Shown: positions 34,003 to 43,291 of the stretch, one piece after another
Position numbering within the stretch: position 1 is the first letter of the stretch
Layout of the letters: each line of letters opens with the position of its first letter
Origin: Coriobacteriia bacterium
GTDB taxonomy: Bacteria > Actinomycetota > Coriobacteriia > WRKU01 > WQUG01
Direction of reading: 5' to 3'
DNA length: 64,000 nt
Assembly: GCA_009779855.1 (NCBI GenBank)
Contig: WRBC01000001.1
Location: 1-64,000 of the forward strand
Notes under the pieces: generated by a model
Databases searched by the model: none
Seen by the model: the letters and a program-made list of their open reading frames with translations, nothing else
What the model was told of the DNA's origin: nothing
Position numbers and translations under genes: made by a program

Positions 34003-35850
34003 ATGAACTTAAGGCAGACTACTACTGCAAGGCTTTTGGCAACCTTCCTCGTTGCGCTACTTCTGTCTATGCCTGCTCTAGGCGCGTCAGAAGCTATAGC
34101 TGCAGGGACACGTATAAGGGGGATTCTGCTTGTAAATAAGCATCATCCCTTGCCTAGAAATTATGCTCCTGGGAATAATTCAAGGGCACTTTCGCAGGTG
34201 AATCAATTAATACGGGAGGCCAAGTCTCAAGGTCTTAATGTTAACACTGCTACAAGCGGCTTCAGAAGCTGGGAAAGACAGCAGACTTTATTTAATAATC
34301 AAGTACGTCGCGTGGGTGTCAGAGAGGCCGAGCGCTGGGTGGCAAGGCCAGGTCATTCAGAACATCAGTCTGGGCTGGCTTTTGATTTGCTGCACACCAA
34401 TGGTCAGCTACTAACAGGGGCCAGAGAAACGCGCTGGGTTGCCAATAATGCTCACAGGTTTGGTTTTATTGTTAGATATCCAGCTGGCAGGGAGCACATT
34501 ACAGGATTTGCACATGAGCCTTGGCACTTGCGTTATGTTGGTATTCAGAATGCAGCTGAAATCAGGCGTAGGGGAGTAACCTTAGAGGAATTCTTGGGGG
34601 CAGGTCCTGCCCCAACCTATATGAATCATGCAAGGATAAGCAATACTGCGCATAATCAATTGCGTAACCTTCGAGTACTCACTAATGGGGCTGGCTTTAC
34701 GCAAAGCTTTGCACCTACACGTTGTGGGTATGTCGTCAATGTGCGTGAAAATATGGGACGTGTCGTAATTCAGCCGACACGCGGGAACAATCAGCAGGTT
34801 ATTCGTCACCGTGCAGAAAATAGGCAAGCTAACCTGAATTGGACCAATGGAGGCTGGTCTGGTTGGCGCAGTGGCAATGCTGCTAATAATCGTATTACGA
34901 TAAATATTAACCAAGGTCAAGAACGTAGACTGCGCTTTCAGGTGCGTGATCGCAATAACAACATTCGAGAATACGTGGTGCATTTAAGACGTGCGTCTCC
35001 TAATACCTTTGCATCTGGTTTGCGAGCAAGCTCTGGAACTTGGACTCACAGAACCTTTAACAGGTCTGTTCAACAGTACACTTTGAACTTGAATCAGAAT
35101 CAAACAAACGCAAATATCAGCATGAGTAGAGCGCATGTGAATACTCAAATGCGCGTACGTGTCTTTAACGGAACATCGTGGGAAGGGTGGTCAAACTTTT
35201 CACGGGCCAACCTGAACCGGACCCTTAGTGTTCCCCATGGCGGAGAGCGAAGAGTACAGTTCCAATTCAGAGGGGCGTTTAGTGACGTAGCAGCTTCACC
35301 TACAAGGATACGCACCTACACGATTACAGTAAGACGCGCCGCACAACAGCATACAGTCAGTTTCAATAGTCATGGGGGAACTCACGTCGCCAATAGGACT
35401 GTTCAAAATGGACGAACAATAGGTGCCCTTCCTACTCCGACCAGAACAGGATATACGTTCCAGGGGTGGTTCAGTGCAGCGAGCGGCGGCACACAGGTGC
35501 ATGCAAATACGGTGGTGACTTCAAATAGGACACTTCATGCTAGGTGGAGTGCTAATCCTGTCATACATACGATAACTTTTGACTCGATGGGTGTTGGTTC
35601 AGTTGGGCCTATAGAAGTCACCCATGGGGCAGCCATGCCTGCTGTAGTTCCACCACCTAAAGATGGCCACTCTTTCGTGGGATGGTTTACTGCCGCAGCA
35701 GGTGGAGTAGAGGTCTCTGTGGGCACCCCGATTGCAGCAAATATGCACTTATTTGCCAGATGGGAACCTGTAGGCGCTTCTGGGGTGAGTGAAGCCTTTG
35801 ATATGAATGAGCATGCTAATGATAATGTTAGCGAGAGTCTTGAGCCATAA
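34003..35850 (+). CDS. VanY-type D,D-carboxypeptidase with surface repeats
   Basis: A 615-residue exported protein. After a signal peptide (residues 1-33) comes a VanY/M15B peptidase domain (about 35-200) with zinc and catalytic motifs 'SEHQSGLAFDL' and 'EPWHLRYVG', which trims D-alanine from peptidoglycan. Then two regions resembling cadherin-like beta-sandwich repeats (about 215-330 and 335-445), and two InlB-type B repeats (about 450-515 and 520-590: 'GYTFQGWFSAASGGT', 'GHSFVGWFTAAAGGV'). No sorting motif or C-terminal membrane helix. It sits between arcA and arcB with gaps of 26 and 37 bp, so it is probably co-transcribed with arginine catabolism. Confidence 0.85.
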   Translation: MNLRQTTTARLLATFLVALLLSMPALGASEAIAAGTRIRGILLVNKHHPLPRNYAPGNNSRALSQVNQLIREAKSQGLNVNTATSGFRSWERQQTLFNNQVRRVGVREAERWVARPGHSEHQSGLAFDLLHTNGQLLTGARETRWVANNAHRFGFIVRYPAGREHITGFAHEPWHLRYVGIQNAAEIRRRGVTLEEFLGAGPAPTYMNHARISNTAHNQLRNLRVLTNGAGFTQSFAPTRCGYVVNVRENMGRVVIQPTRGNNQQVIRHRAENRQANLNWTNGGWSGWRSGNAANNRITININQGQERRLRFQVRDRNNNIREYVVHLRRASPNTFASGLRASSGTWTHRTFNRSVQQYTLNLNQNQTNANISMSRAHVNTQMRVRVFNGTSWEGWSNFSRANLNRTLSVPHGGERRVQFQFRGAFSDVAASPTRIRTYTITVRRAAQQHTVSFNSHGGTHVANRTVQNGRTIGALPTPTRTGYTFQGWFSAASGGTQVHANTVVTSNRTLHARWSANPVIHTITFDSMGVGSVGPIEVTHGAAMPAVVPPPKDGHSFVGWFTAAAGGVEVSVGTPIAANMHLFARWEPVGASGVSEAFDMNEHANDNVSESLEP

Positions 35851-35887
35851 ATAGGGATAACCGATAGCTTATTGAAAGGGGTCTATC

Positions 35888-36898
35888 ATGGTTGATGTAC
35901 GTAAGGATTTTAAAGGACGCAGCTTTTTAGCAGAGAAGGACTTCTCTAAAGAGGAGCTTCTTGCACTGATAGACTTCTCTGCAGAACTTAAGACAATGAA
36001 GAAAGAGGGTGTGCCTCATCACTACTGCAAGGGCATGAATGTAGCACTGCTTTTCGAAAAATCTTCAACGCGTACACGCTGTGCTTTTGTGGTGGCTACC
36101 ATTGATTTGGGAGGTCACGCTGAATTTTTGGGCGCAGCAGATGTGCAATTAGGTAAAAAAGAGTCTATTGAAGATACTGCGAAGGTACTTGGACGCATGT
36201 TTGATGGCATACAGTTCCGCGGTTTTAAGCAAAGCGACGCAGAAGAACTTGCACAACATGCAGGTGTACCCGTGTGGAATGGCTTAACTGACCAGTGGCA
36301 TCCGACACAGATGCTTGCAGACTTCCTTACGGTTAAAGAGCGCTTTGGTCGTTTGGAAGATATTACCTTTACCTATTGTGGTGATGGACGTAATAACATG
36401 GCGAATTCACTTCTGGTCACAGGGGCAAAATTGGGATTGAATATTCGTATCTGCGCTCCAGATAGCCTACATCCAGAACCCTGGGTTATAAGCCTAGCGG
36501 AAGAAATCGCTGCTACAGAGGGTGGTGGCTCAGTGCTTGTCACTTCAGATGTTGACCTTGCAGTAAAAGATGCCGATGTTCTTTATACTGACGTGTGGGT
36601 ATCCATGGGGGAAGAGGATCAGTTCGCTAGCCGTATTGAACTGTTAAAACCCTACCAGGTAAACGCTGAAATGATGGCAAAGACAGGTAAGGACACAACT
36701 ATCTTCTTGCACTGTTTACCTGCTTTCCATGATACTCAGACTCAGTACGGCAGAATGATTGAAGAACAGTTTGGACTTACGGCAATGGAAGTAAGCGATG
36801 AGGTGTTCCGTAGTCCGCAGTCACTGGTATTTGATCAAGCGGAAAATCGCTTGCATACGATTAAAGCAGTAATCGCAGCAACCATGGGTAAATTCTAA
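35888..36898 (+). CDS. arcB: ornithine carbamoyltransferase (catabolic)
   Basis: A 336-residue carbamoyltransferase. 'KSSTRTRC' binds carbamoyl phosphate, '[14 protein letters not shown]' and '[10 protein letters not shown]' complete the active site, with the HCLP cysteine that binds ornithine. It follows arcA and vanY, so the expected role is the catabolic one: citrulline plus phosphate to ornithine and carbamoyl phosphate, later turned into ATP. GAAAGGGG precedes the ATG. Terminator at 36981-37010. It could also serve arginine synthesis with argG/argH. Confidence 0.95.
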   Translation: MVDVRKDFKGRSFLAEKDFSKEELLALIDFSAELKTMKKEGVPHHYCKGMNVALLFEKSSTRTRCAFVVATIDLGGHAEFLGAADVQLGKKESIEDTAKVLGRMFDGIQFRGFKQSDAEELAQHAGVPVWNGLTDQWHPTQMLADFLTVKERFGRLEDITFTYCGDGRNNMANSLLVTGAKLGLNIRICAPDSLHPEPWVISLAEEIAATEGGGSVLVTSDVDLAVKDADVLYTDVWVSMGEEDQFASRIELLKPYQVNAEMMAKTGKDTTIFLHCLPAFHDTQTQYGRMIEEQFGLTAMEVSDEVFRSPQSLVFDQAENRLHTIKAVIAATMGKF

Positions 36899-36980
36899 CT
36901 AACCCAGGCGCAAGTCCTGTTTATAGAATATTCGCTAGACTAGCCGTAGAAGCTAGTCATGCCGTATGGATGGTAATTTG

Positions 36981-37010
36981 AACTGTCAACTCAATTGACA
37001 GTTGTGTTTT
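36981..37010 (+). terminator. terminator of the arc operon
   Basis: 9-bp perfect stem AACTGTCAA / TTGACAGTT followed by GTGTTTT. Confidence 0.7.
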
Positions 37011-37022
37011 CGTGGACTTCTG

Positions 37023-37051
37023 TTGCAAATGATACTAAAATACTGTATATT
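37023..37051 (+). promoter_or_regulatory. promoter of the first RCC1 surface protein
   Basis: TTGCAA 37023-37028, 17-bp spacer, TATATT 37046-37051. AGTGTGAAT at 37057-37065, near the expected start of transcription, resembles the repeats before the LytTR gene. Confidence 0.6.
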
Positions 37052-37135
37052 TGAATAGTGTGAATACGATACATTTTTTATGACGTATTCAGTGTGGTGC
37101 ACAATATATAATTTCAATCAGTGGGGTGTTTTATC

Positions 37136-40100
37136 ATGATCAAGAGGCCTTTTCCTTCTCAGAAAGTGAAGAAGGGGACGCTTTCTGCGCGTAAGAAAAC
37201 TCTTATAGTTTTTGCGGCAATCCTTCTATTGGCTCTGCCTGTCTTTGCAGTAGCTAGTCCAGATGCAGTTCGGTCATTTGTCGCCCAGATTCAACAATCA
37301 CTTACAGGCGAAGACCAAGCAACTGTTCAACCTCTTTTCATTGAGGAGGGCTCGGCGGCTCTTAATGCTGATGAGCAAAGAGTAATTCAGGCTGCATCAG
37401 GACGTTGGCACAATTTGGCACTTAGAGACGATGGAACACTTTGGTCGTGGGGTCGTAATCCTTTAGGGCAACTTGGTCTTGGGGACACTATTGATCGCAA
37501 CGTTCCTTCACAAATAAAAGTTCCTGATGTGACGTCATGGAGCTATGTAGCTGCAGGAACGTATGCCTCATTTGCGATTGCAACTGACGGAACCCTCTGG
37601 TCATGGGGGAGTGGCCCCTTAGCTCTTGGGACATGGGAAAGACAAACTATCCCTCAACAAATAACAGGGGGAGCTGATTCTTGGCAATCGCTCTCTACGG
37701 GAGGGAATCATGTTTTAGCGATTGCAACTGACGGAACCCTTTGGTCGTGGGGCAGCAATGCCCGCGGAGAAGCTGGGCAAGGAACGAATGGTCTCGTATC
37801 TCAAACCCCTACCCAGATAACTGCAGGCGCTGCTCAGTGGAAAGCAGCTTCTGCTGGAGTGAATCATTCACTTGCAATTGATATAGACGGTAACCTCTGG
37901 TCGTGGGGTGGCAATGGGCGCAATGACAACGCACTTGGCGTTCAAGGGCAATTAGGACTTGGTTTGACCTCCGCGGTTAGTCGCAATACTCCCCAGCGAA
38001 TAACGACAGGGGCATCGTCTTGGCTGTCAGTTGCTGCAAATGATCATGCATCTTATGCAGTGGGGACTGACGGAACTTTGTGGGCATGGGGGAATAATGC
38101 AGGCGGAAGACTTGGCATAGGGACTGGGCCCAATCAGATTTCCCCCGTTCAGATTACTGAAGGTGCTGCTCTGTGGCAGTCAGTCTTTGCATCAAGTAAT
38201 CCTGGGGCAGCAAATCATGTGCTAGCAATTGATGCGAACGGTAATCTTTGGTCCTGGGGATCCAATACTCGAGGCCAACTTGGTCTAGGTAGTACTGTTC
38301 CTAGCAGTCACTCTACCCCTCAACAAATAACAACAGGGGCGACTGCTTGGCTATCAGCGTCTCTTATTGAGCAGGGTTCACTCGCGGTAGATACTAATGG
38401 GGCAGCATGGACCTGGGGAACAACTCCATGGAGGATAGCAGCCTCCGCAGCTCCCGCTAACGCAAGCACCCGGAACCCTTCCAATGACGCGACAGCGCCT
38501 AATAATAATGCAGTAAATGTATCTCTTGATACAGAAACCATTACAATTCGCTTTGATAGAGAAATGAGGACAGATGTTGCGTCCTTAGGTGCTATAACTT
38601 TAGATAACGGAGCCACTGTAGATGTGTCAGCGGGCGTATGGTCTGGAGGAACGCATCCAGGAGCATTGCCTGAGGGTACTGAAATTCCAAACTCAGTCTT
38701 TACAGCACCATTTAACTTAACTGCCTTTGATACATTGCATACAGCAACAGTAGAAGGCTTCATTGATGCGCAGTTTGGTGTGCGAGGAACTAATGAGATG
38801 TATCCACACACCTGGAGCTTTACGACAGCACCAGCCCCTCTCTCGGTTGTGTCAGTAGCGCCAGCGGGTAACAGGGTCCCCGTGGACACTGGACTCATAA
38901 CAATTACTTTCAGTGAACCGGTTGCTTCAGGGAACGGAAGAACTATCCACATGACAGGAGAAGGCCTTTCCTGGACCTTTGACTATCCGTCCGTGGGTGT
39001 TTGGAACGACAGCAGAACAGTGCTTACTTTGCCCATGCCTACAGAACACATAGAGCATTCAACAACTTACACTATAGCAATCTCTGGCTTTGTTGCGGTG
39101 ACAGGTGGAGCCATGACAGGATCCTATGCGCACATCTTCAGAACAGCACCCATGGCTCAAAGTGGGCTGTTCACAAAAACTCTAGAAGTGCCAGAAGGAA
39201 CGACAATACCCAGCCCTAGCTTTGATTTTAACTTTGTTCCAAGGCAAGTAGCGTTAGACGATAATCCTACTGTAGAGTCTAGACCAACCTCAGAATTCGA
39301 AAATCTTATAGCAGGTCCGCAGACCATAGGACTTGATGCAAGTGAAGCAACGACAGCGTCAGGAACAATCACCCTTGTAGGTGAACTAGATCTCTGGGCG
39401 CTTCTTGACAATCTGTCTTTCCCTAGTGCAGGAGTATTCGTGTGGGACGTGTATGAGGTAGCAGGGTCATCCGGGACTGCTTCACCCTCTTATATGACCT
39501 ATGACAGCACACGCTTTCAAATAAGAGCATGGGTAACATATGACGGTCTAGAATTCATTGCTATACATGAGCTGAGCTACGCAGAAGGTAGCTGGACAGC
39601 GGGGGAGAAAATAGATGATGGTATTGACTTTCTCAATTCATATAGAAGGATTGTGGGAAGTACCGTTGATCCTAACAACAATGCCCTTGAAGTGAGTAAG
39701 AGCACGCTAGGAGAATTCGCTGATCTTTCAACACTCTTCGAGTTCACCCTTACGCTAAGAGCGCACGTCTTAGCTCCAATCACAGATACTGCCCTTGGCG
39801 GGGAAAGTGGTGACCCTGCAGGTGTGCCTCCCCATCTTTTTGTTCCCCGTATTGTAGATCACGCAGGTAATCCAGTAAGTAGAACAGTTGCTATTGTGGG
39901 GGATGGTAGCGCATTCACCCTCAGCTTCCAGTTGGCACATGGTGAGAAGCTGGTAATCCCAACACTTCCTGCAGGCACTACCTTTAATGTAGTAGAAGCG
40001 GCACATGCAGACTTTGCACCTTCAGTGAATGTCTATGCGGGGGGAAGTAGGATACATTCTGTCGTGGGCACACCAGGAACTTCGCTTGGTAGTGAAGACA

Positions 40101-40282
40101 GGACGCTGACAGATGCTGGCAGAAATGCTGCTGACTTTACTAACACTCATCAATTTTCACCACCTGCTGGGCTTGTCATAGCTAACGGGTACTTCTTTAT
40201 CCTGGCTTTGGTCGCTCTGTTGATTGTGGCACTTCTGATGGCTCGCAGGCGTAAAACGATTGAGCAGATGCCCCTTAATTAG
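37136..40282 (+). CDS. giant RCC1-propeller surface protein 1 with pilin-type domains
   Basis: A 1048-residue surface protein. Signal peptide (about 1-45), then seven RCC1 repeats with the theme 'LAI.tDGTLWSWG.N..G.LG.G' (about 80-440), enough for one complete seven-bladed propeller. Two Ig-like (Big_5) domains follow (about 455-670), then a Spy0128/FctA pilin isopeptide domain ('LFTKTLEVPEGT', about 680-830) and a DUF7601-like domain ending 'DFTNTHQF', where Lys and Asn usually form an isopeptide bond. The end is S-P-P-A-G, a hydrophobic helix and a basic tail (ARRRK), a non-canonical sortase signal. Start ATG 37136 behind GTGGGGTG. Probably a wall-anchored adhesin. Confidence 0.85.
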   Translation: MIKRPFPSQKVKKGTLSARKKTLIVFAAILLLALPVFAVASPDAVRSFVAQIQQSLTGEDQATVQPLFIEEGSAALNADEQRVIQAASGRWHNLALRDDGTLWSWGRNPLGQLGLGDTIDRNVPSQIKVPDVTSWSYVAAGTYASFAIATDGTLWSWGSGPLALGTWERQTIPQQITGGADSWQSLSTGGNHVLAIATDGTLWSWGSNARGEAGQGTNGLVSQTPTQITAGAAQWKAASAGVNHSLAIDIDGNLWSWGGNGRNDNALGVQGQLGLGLTSAVSRNTPQRITTGASSWLSVAANDHASYAVGTDGTLWAWGNNAGGRLGIGTGPNQISPVQITEGAALWQSVFASSNPGAANHVLAIDANGNLWSWGSNTRGQLGLGSTVPSSHSTPQQITTGATAWLSASLIEQGSLAVDTNGAAWTWGTTPWRIAASAAPANASTRNPSNDATAPNNNAVNVSLDTETITIRFDREMRTDVASLGAITLDNGATVDVSAGVWSGGTHPGALPEGTEIPNSVFTAPFNLTAFDTLHTATVEGFIDAQFGVRGTNEMYPHTWSFTTAPAPLSVVSVAPAGNRVPVDTGLITITFSEPVASGNGRTIHMTGEGLSWTFDYPSVGVWNDSRTVLTLPMPTEHIEHSTTYTIAISGFVAVTGGAMTGSYAHIFRTAPMAQSGLFTKTLEVPEGTTIPSPSFDFNFVPRQVALDDNPTVESRPTSEFENLIAGPQTIGLDASEATTASGTITLVGELDLWALLDNLSFPSAGVFVWDVYEVAGSSGTASPSYMTYDSTRFQIRAWVTYDGLEFIAIHELSYAEGSWTAGEKIDDGIDFLNSYRRIVGSTVDPNNNALEVSKSTLGEFADLSTLFEFTLTLRAHVLAPITDTALGGESGDPAGVPPHLFVPRIVDHAGNPVSRTVAIVGDGSAFTLSFQLAHGEKLVIPTLPAGTTFNVVEAAHADFAPSVNVYAGGSRIHSVVGTPGTSLGSEDRTLTDAGRNAADFTNTHQFSPPAGLVIANGYFFILALVALLIVALLMARRRKTIEQMPLN

Positions 40283-40372
40283 TCTAGCTAGTGTGCTAAA
40301 ATTTTCTAAGCTCTTTGGGTCTAAGGTGTCAGTCAACAGCATCATCCAGTAGGGCAAGAAAGGGGCTTCAGC

Positions 40373-41035
40373 ATGCGCTTATTGATTATTGGAGCAGGCG
40401 GTCACGGTCGTGTCGTCGCCAGTGCTGCAGATGCAGCAGGAATAGATATTTTTGCTTTTGTGGATAGTAATCCGCCCGATGAGTCTATCAATGATATTCC
40501 TGTCTACAATTCACTTGAAAAGGCACTTGCGGGTAACGATTTCGAAGAGCCACACTTCATTATCGCGATTGGGGACAACACGATTCGGGCAGCGGAGTAT
40601 TCCCATGCTATAGCAGCAGGACTTACGCCTGCGAGTGTAATTCACCCAACAGCGATTGTTAGTGAATCAGCCTATATAGCACCTGGCAGTTTTATCGCTG
40701 CGCAGGTGGTGGTGAATTCTGATGCCTCTGTGGGAGAGAACGTCATCGTTAATACGGCAGCAATAGTTGAGCATGACTGTGTGATAGGTTCCCACGCCTT
40801 TATTGCTCCAGCAGCAGTTCTTTGCGGAAATGTCCGTGTGGGAGCACACTCTTTCGTGAGTGCCAACGCCACGCTGATCCCTAACGTTAAAGTGGGGGAG
40901 CATGTCCTGATTGCCGCAGGAGCGGTAGTTACCAAAGGCTATCCTGATGAGGTGCGTCTGACAGGAATACCCGCAAGAAGCACCCCTTTGCCTGCGAACG
41001 AATCCGTGACAGGTCTTATTCCGGATATAAGTTAG
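40373..41035 (+). CDS. NeuD/PglD-family acyltransferase
   Basis: A 220-residue sugar O/N-acyltransferase. The N-terminal part 'MRLLIIGAGGHGRVVASAADAAG' is the PglD-type nucleotide-sugar-binding Rossmann fold; from about residue 85 hexapeptide repeats build a left-handed beta helix ('VIHPTAIVSESAYIAPGSFI', 'HDCVIGSHAFIAPAAVLCG'). The 'EHDC' histidine is the catalytic base of the family. Relatives acetylate bacillosamine or sialic acid precursors of surface glycans. Start ATG 40373. Its neighbours do not reveal a glycan pathway; proximity to the surface protein could mean modification of it. Confidence 0.85.
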   Translation: MRLLIIGAGGHGRVVASAADAAGIDIFAFVDSNPPDESINDIPVYNSLEKALAGNDFEEPHFIIAIGDNTIRAAEYSHAIAAGLTPASVIHPTAIVSESAYIAPGSFIAAQVVVNSDASVGENVIVNTAAIVEHDCVIGSHAFIAPAAVLCGNVRVGAHSFVSANATLIPNVKVGEHVLIAAGAVVTKGYPDEVRLTGIPARSTPLPANESVTGLIPDIS

Positions 41036-41068
41036 TTTAAAAAGGATTTAAAAAGGAGCACCGTTTTA

Positions 41069-41734
41069 ATGTTAAGAAAAGTCATCCAAATAGATGAGGC
41101 AAAGTGTACAGGTTGCGGACAATGTGTTTTAGCTTGCCGTGAGAGTGCCATTGGCTTTGAAAATGGAAAAGCAAAACTTATGCGTGAAGACCATTGTGAT
41201 GGTCTAGGCCTTTGTATGCCTGTTTGTCTGGCAGATGCGATTACCTTTATTGAAAAGGATGTTTCCCCTGCGGGTAATACTGCGCATTATGCAGATAAGG
41301 AAGCTGCAGGGAGTAGCCTGGAATCAAGTCCAGTGGGAGGGTGCCCTGGTGTCATAGGTGGCAACACAGTAATGCAGTGGCCGCTGCAAATAAAACTTGT
41401 ACCCATCGTGGCAGACTATTTCGATGGTGCAGATTTGCTTATAGCAGCAGACTGCAGTGCTTACACGTACCCAAAATTTCAACAGGAGTATGCAGAGGGA
41501 AAGACGCGTATTATAGGTTGCCCTAAACTAGATGAAGGTGACTATACTGAAAAGCTGTCAGAGATTTTTGCGAACAATAATCTTGCCTCTATCACCGTAA
41601 CCCGTATAGAAGTCCCTTGCTGTGACGGGATAGAGCGTGCCGTAAGGCGAGCAGTGAAGATGAGCGGAAAAGACATACCTGTGAGATCTGTGATGTTTTC
41701 CATAGAAGGAACTATTTTGTACGACGGGGAATAA
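41069..41734 (+). CDS. 4Fe-4S ferredoxin-type protein with C-terminal Cys domain
   Basis: A 221-residue iron-sulfur protein. Residues 1-65 form a bacterial ferredoxin domain: the first cluster by C-T-G-C-G-Q-C-V-L-A-C and the second by a variant C-D-G-L-G-L-C-M-P-V-C. The C-terminal part (about 100-221) has single conserved cysteines ('AADCSAYTYP', 'IIGCPKLD', 'VPCCDGIERA') as in ferredoxin proteins common in anaerobes and linked to hydrogenases or hybrid-cluster proteins. ATG behind AAAAAGGAG. Function unknown; a redox carrier or sensor is likely. Followed by a tRNA on the opposite strand. Confidence 0.85.
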   Translation: MLRKVIQIDEAKCTGCGQCVLACRESAIGFENGKAKLMREDHCDGLGLCMPVCLADAITFIEKDVSPAGNTAHYADKEAAGSSLESSPVGGCPGVIGGNTVMQWPLQIKLVPIVADYFDGADLLIAADCSAYTYPKFQQEYAEGKTRIIGCPKLDEGDYTEKLSEIFANNNLASITVTRIEVPCCDGIERAVRRAVKMSGKDIPVRSVMFSIEGTILYDGE

Positions 41735-41789
41735 GTTTGTAGGAGACCAATTCTTGTGAAGGTTACTTTAGGTCTCTGGGGATGAAAAG

Positions 41790-41865
41790 TGGAGCCGATG
41801 ACCGGACTCGAACCGGTAACCTATTGATTACAAATCAATTGCGCTGCCAATTGCGCCACATCGGC
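41790..41865 (-). tRNA. tRNA-Thr(TGT)
   Basis: Minus strand, 76 nt with encoded CCA. Acceptor GCCGATG / CATCGGC, discriminator T, anticodon loop TTTGTAA (anticodon TGT), T loop GGTTCGAGTCC. Intact. Confidence 0.95.
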
Positions 41866-41945
41866 TCTTGTGAGAAACGCTCAAAAAACAAGAGCAGTGA
41901 AGTAGTATAGCTGAAATGGCGACTAATGTGTAGGGGGTAAGGATA

Positions 41946-42644
41946 ATGAATTTGCGACTTGCAGGCATCAAGTCTTACTTTAATACACGATTAGGCCCTT
42001 TTCTTACGGTTGTGGTAATCACAGTAGGCCAAGTATTCATTGCTAATGCCGTTGGTTTTATTGGGGGAGGCTTTGTGTGGCTTCTACCATTAATCACAGC
42101 AGTACTTCTACTTCTTTCGATTTTTGCCTACCCTGAAGCTCATGATGCATTGACAAAAGGTGCACGAGTTCTTTCGATTACAGGGATTGCTTGGCTTTCA
42201 CTGGTAAACGTCGCCTGCATGGCATGGTTCATCTCTGACATGCTCAATCCTCAAACAGTTACAGTGGCGCATGAACTATTGATGGCAGGTGCAGCCCTGT
42301 GGATAGTAAACGTGGGAATTTTTGCCTTAGCTTACTGGGAGCTCGATGCAGGGGGTCCAGAAATGCGCTCTCTGGGCAGGCCCAGTATTTTTAAAGGTGG
42401 CGAAAAAGAAACTTATCCTGACTTTGTCTTCCCTCAGCAAGAGGACTCAGATGGGCATCTTGCTCCCAAGGATTGGATTCCAGGTTTTACCGATTATCTG
42501 TATACTTCGATATCTACCGCAACTTCTTTTGCACCTGCAGCGGCTACACCTTATTCGCGCATGTCTAAAATCATGGTTGGGCTAGAGACTTTGATTAGTT
42601 TTGTCACTATCGGTCTAATCATTGCCCGTGCAATTTCCCTTTGA
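41946..42644 (+). CDS. DUF1345-like membrane protein
   Basis: A 232-residue membrane protein with about five hydrophobic segments. The C-terminal 'FTDYLYTSISTATSFAPAAATPYSRMSKIMVGLETLISFVTIGLIIARAIS' is the hallmark of DUF1345-type or closely similar proteins. Function unknown; it resembles the pore region of two-helix ion channels. Stands alone between tRNA-Thr and a tRNA cluster. ATG start behind GGGGTAAGG. Confidence 0.7.
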   Translation: MNLRLAGIKSYFNTRLGPFLTVVVITVGQVFIANAVGFIGGGFVWLLPLITAVLLLLSIFAYPEAHDALTKGARVLSITGIAWLSLVNVACMAWFISDMLNPQTVTVAHELLMAGAALWIVNVGIFALAYWELDAGGPEMRSLGRPSIFKGGEKETYPDFVFPQQEDSDGHLAPKDWIPGFTDYLYTSISTATSFAPAAATPYSRMSKIMVGLETLISFVTIGLIIARAISL

Positions 42645-42704
42645 TTGTTTTGGGTGTCTATGCCTTGCGTTTAATCTAGATACGCGCGGTGGCGTGTCCG
42701 CAGG

Positions 42705-42733
42705 TTGACATGTGTTAAGTTTCCCTCTAAACT
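42705..42733 (+). promoter_or_regulatory. promoter of the tRNA-tuf transcript
   Basis: TTGACA 42705-42710, 17-bp spacer, TAAACT 42728-42733, about 100 bp before tRNA-Tyr. Another TTGACA at 42803-42808 lies closer to the tRNA but has a shorter spacing to its TATGCA. Confidence 0.55.
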
Positions 42734-42836
42734 CGTTATGCTCGTACCGAAATAGGTACTAGTTTTCCGCGCGCGTCATGCGGGCGAAAGTACTCTGAAG
42801 CTTGACAGTTGTATAGCAAGATTATGCAAGATACGT

Positions 42837-42921
42837 GGTGGCTTGCCCGAGTGGCTAAAGGGGATGGGCTGTAAACCCATTGGCTATGCCTACGTTGGTT
42901 CAAATCCAACAGCCACCACCA
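42837..42921 (+). tRNA. tRNA-Tyr(GTA)
   Basis: 85 nt with encoded CCA. Acceptor GGTGGCT / AGCCACC, anticodon GTA in GGGCTGTAAACCC, and the long variable arm of a type II tRNA. Confidence 0.95.
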
Positions 42922-42922
42922 T

Positions 42923-42997
42923 GCCTGTATAGCTCAGGGGCAGAGCACTTCCTTGGTAAGGAAGAGGTCACGAGTTCAAATCTCGTTACAGGCTCCA
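42923..42997 (+). tRNA. tRNA-Thr(GGT)
   Basis: 75 nt with encoded CCA. Acceptor GCCTGTA / TACAGGC, anticodon loop TTGGTAA (GGT). One base after tRNA-Tyr, so co-transcribed. Confidence 0.95.
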
Positions 42998-43002
42998 CAC
43001 AA

Positions 43003-43079
43003 GGCGGTGTAGCTCAGTTGGTGAGAGCGCACGGTTCATACCCGTGAGGTCACTGGTTCAAATCCTGTCACCGCTACCA
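43003..43079 (+). tRNA. tRNA-Met(CAT), elongator type
   Basis: 77 nt with encoded CCA. Anticodon loop TTCATAC (CAT); acceptor GGCGGTG / CACCGCT with a G-U first pair. The anticodon stem lacks the three G-C pairs of the initiator. Third of a tRNA-Tyr-Thr-Met cluster before tuf. Confidence 0.92.
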
Positions 43080-43090
43080 TTACTTATTTG

Positions 43091-43154
43091 TTAAGGCAAA
43101 GCGCCTTAATGGGCACCATATATACAAGAACTGACAACACGTCAAAGCTTGTAT
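43091..43154 (+). other. paired elements in the tuf leader
   Basis: TTAAGGC AAAGC GCCTTAA (43091-43109) is a perfect 7-bp hairpin; ATACAAG (43122-43128) and CTTGTAT (43148-43154) pair further on. They may process the tRNA-mRNA transcript or stabilise the tuf message. Role unknown. Confidence 0.4.
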
Positions 43155-43291
43155 GTTGGGCACTATATAAGAAAAGTATGTTTGATTGAAGGTAAGTAGT
43201 TATCGGAGGAGTTAGTCCATTAATTTAAAGGAGCCCATTGAAGGTTCTGGACATACTCGTCCACCAAGATCCCAAAAGGAGGGACAAAGCA

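Noticed and set aside
38320..38952. 210-residue frame antisense to surface protein 1
   Set aside because: Shadow of the RCC1/Ig-like coding region; no ribosome site or family.
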